Below are positions 10,780 to 22,545 of a DNA stretch of 64,000 nucleotides, in pieces. This stretch comes from Ganoderma boninense. Its lineage: Eukaryota > Basidiomycota > Agaricomycetes > Polyporales > Polyporaceae. The first letter of the stretch is position 1. The number at the start of each line of letters is the position of its first letter. The notes under the pieces were generated by a model, which did not search any database, was not told the DNA's origin, and worked only from the letters and a program-made list of their open reading frames with translations. The position numbers and the translations under genes are program-made. The stretch covers positions 4,181,105 through 4,245,104 of the forward strand of contig CM035307.1 of the NCBI GenBank assembly GCA_002900995.3. Reading direction: 5' to 3'.

Positions 10780-13723
10780 CAGGTCTGCCGAGCGTCGACA
10801 CGGGGAACAAGCGTTCCCAAGACTCCGGGCAGGGTCCTACAAGGTTCGGTGATGGAGGTATTAGCCGACGTCGTCGATGCTTCCGCGGAGACGGCCGTCG
10901 TCAAATTCGGATGTACGTACGAGGCAAACGGATAGCCATCCATTGCGTTCCTCCGACGGGCCGATGCTAATGTTTCCTGGACGGGAACGACCGACGTCCG
11001 AGGAGCGCGAGCGGACGATGGGGATCTGCTGCTGTGGAGGGCGGCGATAGGATGAGGACGGGCACGGCAGACTGTAGCTGGACTTTGCGGCCCGCGCCCG
11101 AGGGGTGGTCCGTGCGTGCGGGGATGGGCGGGGCGAGCGGGATAAAAGGAGCGAGGAGGCAGCCAACGGCAGACATTGTCCCGCTCCCTTCTTTCCCCAA
11201 GCACAACTGCTCCGGTTGCCCGCCCTCCTCGATCCGCGTTCACATTGGTCTCGGGCGCTGCATGGTGCAAGTAAGTATTTGTTCCCGTTCTGTTCGTAAA
11301 CGGACATGCGCCGACTGACATTCGGTGGCGTTGAGCAGGGTTTCCGTGAACAAGGTACGTCTGTTGCAGGGCTTGTATTTGCGTCGACCGGCTGCTGGGG
11401 CGATGGAGCGGGGAACGGGGTGGCGGTCGTGAGTTGCGGCGGGGGTCGCCCTGGCTCGAGCGGATGGGGGGGGAAATGGGGGACCGTTGACGACTGCTGC
11501 GAGGCGTGGATGTCGGGAGAGCGTGCGGGCGGGCTGCAGTGTATGCGACGGCGAAGCCCGGGGGTGCTGGACCGGTACGAGCTCTGCGGTGCGTCCACGG
11601 GGGGCGTCGGACGGTGTAAGGTGCAAGTAAAGTATGAGTTCCGGCTCCATGGGCATAATAACGCACGCTTACTGACGACTACAGTACTATGCAGACTGGC
11701 AAGAAGCGGGATGCGTGTGTCTGGGCGTGTGTGATGCCGACTGGCGGCTGGTACTTGAGGCGGGGGCCTGTCTGTCCAGGGAGCTATGGTCTGTGTGGGC
11801 GGGCGGGGCGGCGGGTGGGAGAGCGCTAGGAAGAGCGGTCACGGCGTGCGGGCGTCGGGGAGACGTTTGTGTGCGCTGTATGTTGCGGTGAGGGGCGCTG
11901 TGAGGCCTCGCGGGTGTGCGGTGGGCTCACGGGGGGCGAAGCGGCGGTGGACGTTGCGGTGGATGGCGCTCAGCCGCGTACCTGCACTACAATTTCGGTT
12001 TTGAAGCTCGGATGTTCGCGTACTACAAACTCGGACCTGTATGTATGCGAACTTGAATACGCTTGTGTATGCACTGCGATCGAGAGGCGTGAGCTTGCAT
12101 CGGAAAATCGAAGTGAGCCAGATATGCCGAGATGGCTTTTGCCGCCCAAGCCAGCATGATCAATGGAGGAATATCCTTATCGGGACCTTGCCTACCCATA
12201 TCTGCCTGATACCGGAATGATGAGACAATTATCCGAGAAATCATCGCGATCTCCCTCGGATCATTGATCGTCATATCATCAACCGTATGGTATACTTTAG
12301 AACCGGTTATAACTTAATATGTAGTACGGTCACGATGAGTTGAGCTATAGGACCTGTCTAAATGTGGTGTTTATGCGTGGCTTAGCTACGTGGTTTCTGT
12401 GGTGCGACATTGGAGAACCGTTTTTGAATGTATGGTCGTGCAAGCCCATACCTTGCCGACCCATAATTCGGTTTTGCCAAGAGATTGCATGGAACGCAAG
12501 TCGTTGATGGTGAGATGGAGCGGAACCTGCGCTAATAGTTCATAGGACATATAAGCTGTGTCGACAATGTATACGCATGTGTCCGTGGATCTGGTCTGTC
12601 TCTATGACAACGTTGTCCTTGCCTTAGATTATGTCCCGTTCGTGATGCAACTGTAAATGTGGACTGAAACTCCAGTATTGTCGGAATATGCAATAAGACC
12701 TTGATGGAAATCATATACCTAGATCTCCTCGCTGATGTCTTTGCTTTGACAATATATTCAATGTGGGACTGGTGAGGATGAGCGTGTAGTGGCACGTTGG
12801 TGGGTGGTGGACCATGGCTGTATGGCAGTCAAAATGAAGCCTGAAGGAGAGGTCTGAAAGAAAATTTAAACGTATGTATGTGCGGGCAACCAGCTAGCAG
12901 ATATCGGGGCAGTATGTGACACAGTGGACAAATACGGTACGATGCGTAGGGCGACGACAAATCTACTCCGACGTGGTTTTATCGTGATGTTTGCATCATG
13001 ATACTTACCGGCACTCCCATACGCTGACCCCGGGGCGAGAAATCCGATTGATGTACTACGAGAGCAACCACTGCTATAAAATGTCTACCCAGCTTCAGGC
13101 CCCCGGTGCTAGTGCACGCGCGCACAAGGGAAACGAGCTAATTTGGGCAGAACCAATCCACATGCTCGGCCAGTGGAAGCGTCGACCAAGCATCTTAGAC
13201 AGCACGATAAGTAAGCACACATGCTGAGAACAGCGAGAAGGAACAAGACGTGGAGGTTTAGCCAACTGCACACGGTTCGGCATGAGAACGCTTGGTTACT
13301 CGTGCGGTTTAGACCCGAGCCTGACTGAATCAGGCATTCCAGGTATGTACTGGAGTCTCCACAAGAGTCCACCTCTTCTAGATTGGTACCAAAATCGAAA
13401 GAGCACCCACCATTTTTCTTTCTTGCATCCCGGGTGCGAGCTTCAACCTTCCCCCAAGCCGCCGAGCGCTGCCATCGGTGACGCGGTCACATGAGCCTGA
13501 GGCGACCATCTACCGCCTGAAGGTCCCGCCGCCCGGACCGCGACTGCAAGTCAGCTGGAGCAAGACGATCAGCACACCCTCGTCGCTTGACCCCCACCAG
13601 GCCAAGGGCAACGGTCGCAGAACGGCAACAGTGTCCACGAACCTTCGAATGCGGCGAGGGACGTCAAGACGCACCGGCGGCTGTCCAGACGTCGAGCTCT
13701 GACCACCACGAACAGCCTCCAGG
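10780..13723. other. GC-rich then AT-richer intergenic stretch; no supported gene
   Basis: From 10780 to about 12000 the sequence is GC-rich and gives long frames on several strands. These are Pro/Arg/Ser-rich with no domain, as expected by chance at this composition. From 12000 to 13700 stops are frequent in all frames. I see no splice-consistent gene. Confidence 0.45.
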
Positions 13724-14825
13724 ATGTATGTCAGGTTCTTCACCCAGCGCTTTCTATGGGGCCTCTTCATATTCTCCAGCGCCGCCATCGCGGTTGCTGT
13801 CCACGCGCATAGACCGCCATGCCATCGTCTCGCGCTACAACCCCGTGCGGACCGCCTCGAGCAACAGCTCACCCATGCAGGTCGGGAACGGCCACTTCGC
13901 GTTCGGCGCCGACGTCACCGGGCTGCAGTCCTTCCTCCCGTTCGCCACCATGTCCGACTGGGGCTGGAAGAACGACTCCCTGCCCGCCGGGACGACGCAG
14001 GCGGACCTCGAGGCGTACCGCGGCGCCGTCTGGGACGGAGTGCAGTTCATGTTTGGGGGCCCGGAGCCGCTCCAGCAGTGGCTCATCTCGAATCCGAACC
14101 GCGTGAACCTGGGGAGGGTCGGGCTGCTGTTTTTAGATGAGAACGGAGATGTCGTGGACGTCGCGGAGGGGGACCTGGAGGGAGCGAGGCAGGAGCTGGA
14201 CCTGTGGACGGGGACGATGACGAGCAGCTTCTCGTGGTAGGGCGAGGGCGTCGCGGTGCAGACGGTTTCGGCGCAGAGCAGTGACGCGATTGCGGTCACG
14301 GTGCGTTCGCCGCTCGTCGAAAAGGGCCGGCTCGGGATCTTCCTGGACTTCCCCTGGAACGACGGCACGTCCAAGTTCGAGGCGCCGTTCGTGGGGGCGT
14401 GGAATGCGACGGCGAAGCACACCACGACGCTCACGACGGGCGAGGGGCTCGCGCGGGACGCTGAAGCGGTGATTGCACATACACTTGACAATTCGACGTT
14501 CTTCACCTCCTTGAGTGGAGGCGATAACTTCTCTATCTCGCGCATTTCCGCGGACGAGCACCGCTACAACGTCATCCCGCGCGGGGGAGGAGACGTATTC
14601 TCTATCACCATCGCATATGCCCCTAAGCCGATACAAACACTGCAGACGGCAAGCAGCGTCCAGACCGAGTCGAAGAAGACCGGGCAGTCGTATTGGTCAG
14701 ACCATGGGTTCGTTGACGTCGTGACCGGGTCGAGCGACGCGAGGGCGGACGAACTTCAGCGACGTATCATCCTCTCCCAGTACCTGTTACGAGTCAACGA
14801 AGCCGGCGATAATCCTCCACAGGAG
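13724..14825 (+). pseudogene. Secreted glycosidase-like protein, N-terminal remnant with several lesions
   Basis: A signal peptide (MYVRFFTQRFLWGLFIF..) at 13724 is followed, one frame later, by a well-conserved extracellular domain. That domain starts IDRHAIVSRYNPVR and continues through MQVGNGHFAFGADVTGLQ and SDWGWKNDSLP. It reminds me of fungal proteins of the six-hairpin glycosidase superfamily; the family call is from memory. Three lesions are visible. There is a frameshift between signal peptide and mature domain near 13808. There is an in-frame TAG at 14238-14240, after SSFSW. The reading frame is lost after ADELQRRIILSQYLLRV..PPQE at about 14825, where a donor-like GTGCGT is followed by no recognisable downstream exon. 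The 3' break lies about 40 bp from the stop codon of the convergent aldolase gene. Confidence 0.72.
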
Positions 14826-14865
14826 GTGCGTAAGATCCCTGCGAATCTCTGCCGATACTGACTCG

Positions 14866-15968
14866 CTATATCCCGTCAGCCATTGCGCCTGAGTCGCTTG
14901 TTACATTGATCTAGCAGACCCAAGTCGTGCCTCCGAGTCTGCGTCCCATATAATAGTCAGAACGTACCATGTCGAATCCCTCTTTCGCGCGTTTGGCAGA
15001 CTGCGAACCCGACGTGCAGAAGACCGCACTGGTAGGAACCACACTGAACGAACACGAACTTGCGCGGCAGAGTACAATACTGGACACCCACCATTTCTTG
15101 CCTTTGGCATGTGCGGCCGCAAGGATGTTCTGGATCATCTTCTCTACCTCCGGGTGTGGGTCCGGTGAGGGCGCGGGGAACCCGTGTGACAGCGAGAGGT
15201 CATACGGGCCTATGAACACGCCATCTGCGTGAGCGAAATCGAAGTGAGCCATTGACGTCGGACAGGGAAAAGGTGTGCAGAAGACTGACCAAGGCCGTCG
15301 ACCGAGAGGATCTCGTCCAGGTTCGTGTATCCATCGCGCGTCTCGATCTGGACGAGCACGACGACAGATTCGTTCGCGCACTGCAGGTAGTCGACTGCAG
15401 ACACCCCAGGACCCCACGCGAGCTGCGTAAAGGGGTTCCCGAAGCCTCGTATGCCAGTTGGGGGGAAGCGGGCTGCAGACACGACCGCCGCCGCCTGTGC
15501 GCGGTTCGATACCTACATCCAATCCGCTTCAGCACACCGGGTTGGCTGCCACACAACCAACCCCTAAGCCTCTCCCAGATCCTTCCTCCCATCCGCGACG
15601 AGGTACGATACTGGATACAAGGGACTCACCATCGGAACGAGGACACCGCGTGCGCCCTGGTCGAGCACATACTTGATCTGCCACGACGCGCTCCCGTCCG
15701 CACACGCCCCAGTGGCGGGGATCCGCACGATCGTGCTCGGGGCGTCGGGCCCCAAGCCCGCGACGGCGTTCACGGACTCGCCCGCCCCGGGGTGGAGGGC
15801 GGTTAGGCCGTGCTCGCAGTCGATGACGACCCAGGAGAGATGCGGGGACGCGGCCGCGGCCGCGCGGGCGTTGAGCGCGCCTGGGAGGGTGAGCCATATC
15901 CCCAGGGCGGGTTTGGAGGCGCGGAAGGCGTGCAGCAGGGGGTGGGCGTGGCTGAGGGCGGCGGCCAT
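14866..15968 (-). CDS. HpcH/HpaI-family aldolase (2-oxo-acid aldolase), five exons
   Basis: Exons 15968-15630, 15512-15290, 15224-15092, 15028-14968 and 14910-14866 join in phase to 266 residues. The start is the ATG at 15968 (MAAALSHAHPLLHAF); the open frame further upstream has no ATG. Family landmarks are GIWLTLPGALNAR at about 23-35, WVVIDCEHG at about 46-54, GVLVPM at the end of exon 1, FPPTGIRGFG, VQIETRDG with the metal-binding Glu near 170, and DGVFIGPYDLS carrying the metal-binding Asp. The last exon is short and ends SGAMADGI. Class II enzymes of this family cleave or form 4-hydroxy-2-oxo acids using a divalent metal. The exact substrate cannot be read from sequence. All catalytic motifs are present, so the gene looks functional. 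Confidence 0.9.
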
Positions 15969-18900
15969 GCTGGAGAGCGGAGGTGGTGGACGCAGCGGGG
16001 CTTGGGGAGATGGAGGTAGCTGTTGAGGAGGTTGTGGCTCAGTCGAGCTCGCGGTGGTCAAGCGTATGATTCAGCGTGGAACGTTGGACAGGATAGAATG
16101 TGAGGCGTATATAGGTCGTAGTTTCGCGCGAAAAACCGCAGTTCGAGTCGGGAAGCCGTGAAGCCTAGTAGAGGGCGTCATGGGGGGCCAATCATAGTCA
16201 CAGGATGGGATTTACGGCCCGTGGACTTCGAACCGGTGGCACTATGTACGCCCTTCATTATGTGGGTCCATGTCGTGGTTGTTATGCAGAGCGACACCGG
16301 GTGACCAGACCTATTTGTCAACACATGGTCTGTGGGAGTAGCGTGCTGATCAGCGTGGTATCGGTCCGAGGATCCGTAACGAGGAATCTACCTCATGGAG
16401 ACAAGCAGAAAAAGGACGCCAGCCGTCGATGACAAGCTCGCATATATGGGGTTGGTAGTGCAGAAAGCAAGAAAAAACTGACCAACAGTGCCAGCCACGG
16501 TGCCACAGCCGCACGCAGGGAAAGGACACCTTGACATTCGGAAGAGGCTTAAAGAGACTTCAGGGCCGATACATGGACGAAGGGATGGACGAACTCACGA
16601 CGCGTAGAGGCAAGGGGAGTGACCTCGCTTGCCCTTGAATGGAGGACTGAAGACTTTGGCAAGATCGTGGCGAGCTCGATGTGTCGCTGCAGGTCTTCCC
16701 CTACCGCCATCCGCGTTACACTACCGCTGTTGTTAATCGCGCGGTCTCATCAAATGGCACAAAAACGCACCGATACGCGAGAATGTCGATGTTCTTCAAG
16801 ACGGGATAGGAGAACAGCCCAGCGTTGAGCAAATTGTCCACCTCAGAGTCATCCCGCGCGTTTCGAAACTCAGCAAGCCTACACTATGATCAGGATACAG
16901 ATAACAGAAATGGATGCGCTGACACCATATACTCACCTCCCCATTCATCCTCCTTTGCACCTTGCCCAACGACGCGACATAGTGAAGCATCCACGCCAGC
17001 TCGACGCCATGTAGGTTCTGTAGGGCCAACTCCTTTCAGCACACTTCCCACCAAAGCGCCATGTACCAAACTCGCAAACCTCGCTCTAGTGGAAGGGGAC
17101 TGACCGCTCAGAGTCGAGCTCAACCACGAAAACTGCAAGGATGTCCCTCCGCATGCCATCCGACGATCGATTTGATGATCGGCCCGCGCCGGGCCCACTG
17201 CCAGTCATCTCGAGGTAGCGAATGTGTGCTGTAGCTGCCTGGGCCGTAATGATAATTTGGTCCCATACACCCAGGCTCCAGCGTCCGAGTTGCCGACACG
17301 AGGAGAACGAGAATAGACCACACACAGAAGCGGCCATGATCCAATCTTCGATAGTCTCTCTTCCCACTATCTTTGAACTTCCTTCATGTCAAGAGGTCGG
17401 GAACAGACCAGGAGAAGAGCTAGAGCTAGGCCCTCAGGACGCTCGAAGAGGCGGAGAAGAACTCCCCTCCCATCATCTTGTCCGAATGACTCCACAAACG
17501 CCGTGGGCGAGCTCATGGTCGGATGTGGAGAGATACAGCAATCACAGGTGACAGTGATTGGCGACACGCCGCCACGCTGGGCAAGATTGAAGCAGAGCGA
17601 AAAGAGACGTTCACCGTCGCGTACCAAGGTAGTCAGTCGTACGGTGCTTGACGGAAGGTTCTCCGGGAGTGCAGGACGTCAAGATCGATACCGATTGACT
17701 CGAACAGTTTAGAATGGTCCTTGGACGCAGACTCGTAACGTTGGTGCGCATACGAGAAGGTCGTCTGCCGAGAATCAGTTCAGCGTCGACGGGGGACTGA
17801 ACGAGGTCCTGCACACGAACCTGTGCAAATAGTAATCCTATGTGGCACGATACTGGTATCGTGCGGCCTCTGGAGGTCTGATATGGAATTGGATGCATGG
17901 GGATTGTGGTGAAGTCGCTCACCGCCAAACCATACAGCGCGAGACCAGATGCCAAGCGCGAAGCCACAGACCCAAGATCTCTGGTCGCCCTCTTCAAGCG
18001 AGCATAGGAGAGCGGAGGAGGCAGGCGTCGACATCTATCATCGCGTACCAGTCGCGAATGGTAGCGGACGAAGGGTAACCAGGAATCTAGTACGTCGAGG
18101 ACGATACCAATCGAGTGTAACAGTTGAGGATGGATGTCGTCAGAGTCCCATGTCGAGTGTGCAAGGCTCGGGTGATGAGACGCTTCTCTGCCGGGAAAGG
18201 AGTTTCAGAGTCGTGTACAAAACTAGCGATGCAGCAAACGAACCTGCGCAAAGGTTGGGGGACGCCCGGGCCACAGTACTATGGATGTCCGATCCTGTAG
18301 GAGCTTGATGCCGGATGATCGAAGGACTCGGTTGCCAGTGCAGACTCACAAGTCACTCAGAATCGCTAATCCTTTCCCGCTTTCGAGCGTCACCGCACAT
18401 GAGAAGACCGTCTTAATTGCGTAGACAAACACACGAAGTGTCGCACACTTGCGGACGCAATCCAGCACGGCGATAAACGAAACCGGAGAGTTTTCTTCCT
18501 CGTAGTCTTCTACATGCCATGGAGGATGAAGCGGAGGAGGATCTTCGGATGGTGCTGGGAGGGGGGGGGTGAAGCAACGGTGTGCTTTTGGTGAGGAAAG
18601 CAGGGCTGGGAGGATGCTGACGAGTGGCAAGAGCAAGGGAAAGGTTCGGAAGGCACGGGCTAGGGCAGTGAAATTATTGAGGGCGCGAGTAAGGAGCGAG
18701 GTAAGTCGGCACTCACGAGTTGCAAGAGAACTTGTCGGAGACTAGGATAGAAGTCATGAGATACGAGGCATCGGGCAATGCCAGCGTGCTAGGGGATGTT
18801 ACTGGGATGTCGGAGAGACTGTTCGGTGAGCTTGTGAGTATTTTGTACGAATTGAGATCTAAGTGGGCATACGTTAGACAGATAAATAAATATGGTGTTG

Positions 18901-21900
18901 GATTACATACCGCAGATTCAAGGACAGGGAGGAAAGAAGCATGGTGGAACTATGATCGGATTGGAGAGTGGTGAGGAAAGATGACCGAGTAGAGGGCTAC
19001 AGGTTGATGCGGACTTTTTCTTGAGGCAAGAAGGACAGTGGACCAGCGACCGAGGGCATCTTCATCGTGGCCGAGGAGAACGAGGATGTCGGAGGGCGGT
19101 GAGACTCTTCATTGGTCCTGGTCGAATTTCGAGCGTGGAGGCCAGAGCAAGATATGATCTCCAAGATCGCTTTATGAAGATGGCAGCGTCTTTTCTTCGC
19201 TTATGGGTGTGCGAAGGCGGGTTTCCCGGAAGATGTCGGTGTGGGTGGTCCTAGTATGGGTGCCGCCGATTACGCTTGTTGGGCTGGTCTCCGAAAAGAG
19301 GAACGCCCACGATGAACAGCTGGGTGCGTGCGACGAGCAAGGAGTAGGAGAGGGGAGTTTGTAAGCGTCGTCGACGACCTGAGCAGCTTCAAGTTCAAGT
19401 TCGGGACTCGCCGGAGAACTTGTCCAAGGGCTGACCGTAGCCTGTAGCGTCAGGCACGCCAAGAGGCGTCGGATGTCTCTGACTGGGCCCGGGAGACCCC
19501 GTCCGAGTCCGACTCGGACTCGGAGGGCTCGGAGGAGTTTCGGACGGCCGACATCTCATCGCTGACAGTACTAGTCACGGTTGTGACATCCGAGTCACTC
19601 GGCCCCCATCACGTTGAGCAACATTCGGACTTGCTTCAAGTTTCTCTTACCTATGTTCCTAATGGCATGCTCAACCTGCGATGAGCGAGAGAAGCCCGCT
19701 CTTCGGCTATCGCGAGGAAGCGGCGAGCGGTGTATCTGCGACATGGAACGGCATCATTATGACCCTCATGCTCGGCCAGGCATTCAACAACAGCCAACTT
19801 GAGATGCAGACTTGGGACGCTGAGCGTCGGGGTCTGGGACTTGGAACGGGAGGCTTTAACTGGCTTGTTACTCTATTATCTTCTTTCTGATATCGTAATA
19901 CACATCTCTAACCCCCAGACTGCGCGGCTCCGATTCAGGAAGGCAACCTTTCAAGTTTTACTCATTGGTAGATGAAGGGAAAAGGCGATTTTCGAAACAG
20001 GACAGACAGTGGATGGTTCGAAGCAATGTCAAAAAAGGTCAAGAAATGATGGCACACGAAAACAAGTTTGCCAAGGAGAATGGTACAATGCTAAGCCCGC
20101 GAGATCTTGAAACGCGTCTGGATCTTAGTGCTGCCAATCAAGGAGTGAGTCAGAAAGCACAACGGAAGGTCAGTCTGGAATATAATCACCAAAGCGTCAC
20201 TTCGAACATATTTTCAATCGACATACGGACCGAGCCTGGCTTGCAATTGACCTACCAACGTATCAGCTTAGCTATAGGATCAGTTAAGAATCATGAACAC
20301 ACTCACATCCAGAGAAACACCGGGGGAGAGGGGAAGGGCAGCATCGTCGGGACTCGGACGTATTCCGGAGCGATATGTCGAGTCGGAAGGTTGATCGTAA
20401 TAATGCTCGGTGTTGCTGGAGAGCGGCGACTGGATAGGAAGAAGACTGTTCATGGAGGAAGCGCGTGCCAGACTCCGCTCCTTCGTACTCTCAACTAACA
20501 TGAGGGGGATAGGCTCCCAGGAGGAGGCTGAGGCGCGGAGATTGTGGCTTGATGCCCGGCGACGAGGGAGCGCCTCCGGATCGTGGTCAACGTGGAGGCT
20601 GTCGCTCAACGCTGAACCGGACGGTACCCCAACCGGGTCCTTCGCCCGCCTCGAGTGGTAGTTCCTCTCGTATCCGTTGGTGAGGGTTGGTGACATCTCA
20701 GCAGCGTCGGATGAGAGCGTTGTCGCCGTCGTAGAGCAGTTGCAATCCTCGTCTATGGACGTGCTCGAATTCAAGTTCAACTTGAAACCGTTTAACGGAG
20801 AAAGCACTCACTTTCGGGGCACCTAGGACAGTTTCCTGTTCGAATGAATGCCGTTTTCTGAGCTACAAGAGAGTTCATTTCGACTGATGTGACAGAGTAA
20901 GTTGGAGGAGAGAGATCCTGTCGCCTTGGCTCTGGAGACTTCGAGGCTACGAGGCCACGGCCGCTGCGGGGTAATATAACACGTTAATGAGCGTCTCCGC
21001 GGACTCTCAACATTCATCGTGCCGGCGGGACCTCAAAGCCTATGAACTGTCCACGAACTTTCAACATCTTCCTCGCAAGTCGAGATCGGCATGGATAGTG
21101 CACTATGCCGCGACCTTTTGAGTTTACTTGTCAAGACGTTGCAAATTTTGAAGGGAAGGCCCTTCTAACCAGGACGGAGCGAAAGCTGCCCCCTATCAGG
21201 ATGGAAGCGAATTCTGCCAACAGCGCTTGGACGTTTTGAGAAGCGCTTATCTGACAATGCGGTTCCACTCTACAAACCCGCTAAATCCGGTTTGGGAGAA
21301 CGGTCGTGTGCTGCAACAACAAAGTTCAAGAAGCCATTGTTAAGATAAAGGTCACACTTGAGGTGGGGGCCCGGAGGAAGACAGTCTCAGTGACGACAGA
21401 AGTAGCAGTGGTCCGAGGAACGCCACTATCGGTAGCACCCAAAGAATTAGCCTGGGAGACAGGATTCGGACTCAGAAGATGCGTACTGATGAACGCTCGC
21501 GGGGAGGCGAAAAGTACCGCTGAGCGCGGCGAGAGGTAGGCTCGGGCCCGGGAGGTAGGCGAAAGAGGCACCGAGAATTCAAGCACCTAGAAGCAGAAAT
21601 ATATCGGACAGCTCGGCCCAGATACATGCATGTCTGTATGTGAATGTGTCGCGGTGTGGGTGTCACGAAGACTGGAGGATTCCTGAGAGAGAGAGAGACA
21701 AGCGTGGGGAAGCTCGCCAGAGATTTGGTACGGCGCGGGCTCTCAGGGTGCTTACCATTGTGGCGGCCCGCTGCCCGTCTTCAACTGGAGTTACCTGCCA
21801 GTGTGGATTCTTCACCGTGCTGAGACTCCGGGCCACAACTTCGCGGTTGCAGTGACTGAGGAGATGCAGGATGCAGGATATCTATCGGAGCCAAGGCAAA

Positions 21901-22545
21901 AACGGATCGGGCTGGTCAATTCTGTAGCCGCTGTCCAAGCCACCGCGTGGCCGCAGCTTCGCTGCGAAGCTGCGGTTAGGAGTCCTACTTCGTCGCACGG
22001 TGGGTTGTGAGGAGATGACCTGTCTTCCGCTAATCCCTGCATACACCGTATCGGACTCTCAATGCCTACCGCTACGCCGCGCCGCAGCATCTATTGGGAG
22101 CACTGGATGGCGGCTGGCAAGCCTCAGGCCCGAGTCCCAGCTCCCCGGATCCGCCACTGCACAACCTGGCTGTTTGTGAGCGTCGGAGCGACTTCTTGCA
22201 TTGCAAAGGGCATGCAAACGAGTGATTGACGTACAGACGGCGGAAGTGCAGCTGTGAGATCTACTCGTCAAGTGAAGATGGGAATCGGGAGTGTCAGGAG
22301 CTGAGCGTGAACGTGAGCTCGGGGATGCGACAGCTGCTCCTAGTCTTGTTCGGCGCAGTCCCAGTGCGAGATAAGAATGGGTAATATAACGCGCAGCCTG
22401 CTCTTCGAGTTGGCAGCGCATGGTCACGACGTCGACATTTATCATGCGACAACACCGGAAGACCAGCCTAGACCTAGTCAAGGTGAGTCTCATGACAGAC
22501 TCAACCAGTACTCGAAATAACGCAGGACGTACGCGGGATATCGTG
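15969..22545. other. Long stretch without a resolvable gene
   Basis: About 6.5 kb with only short frames. Some minus-strand pieces look weakly protein-like. One at 17086-17367 includes QIIITAQAATAHIRYLEM. One at 18346-18636 has an acidic patch followed by CVRKCATLRVFVYAIKT. A Ser-rich tail lies at 20280-20807. They could belong to a degraded or many-exon membrane protein gene, but I could not connect them with splice sites in phase. No transposase motif is seen. Confidence 0.35.
19502..19524. repeat. Near-perfect short palindrome, 11-bp arms, 1-nt centre
   Basis: Left arm TCCGAGTCCGA (19502-19512), one centre C, right arm TCGGACTCGGA (19514-19524). The arms are perfect reverse complements. 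Related palindromes with the same CCGAGT/ACTCGG words lie at 43071-43085, 46650-46667 and 50508-50528. Confidence 0.85.

Noticed and set aside
10635..11666. A 343-codon frame spanning the first gap
   Set aside because: It reads through 100 N and is Pro/Arg/Ser-rich with no domain; chance frame in GC-rich sequence.
15969..16061. Longer N-terminus for the aldolase
   Set aside because: The extension begins at a TTG and is Pro/Ser-rich; the ATG at 15968 gives the usual family length.
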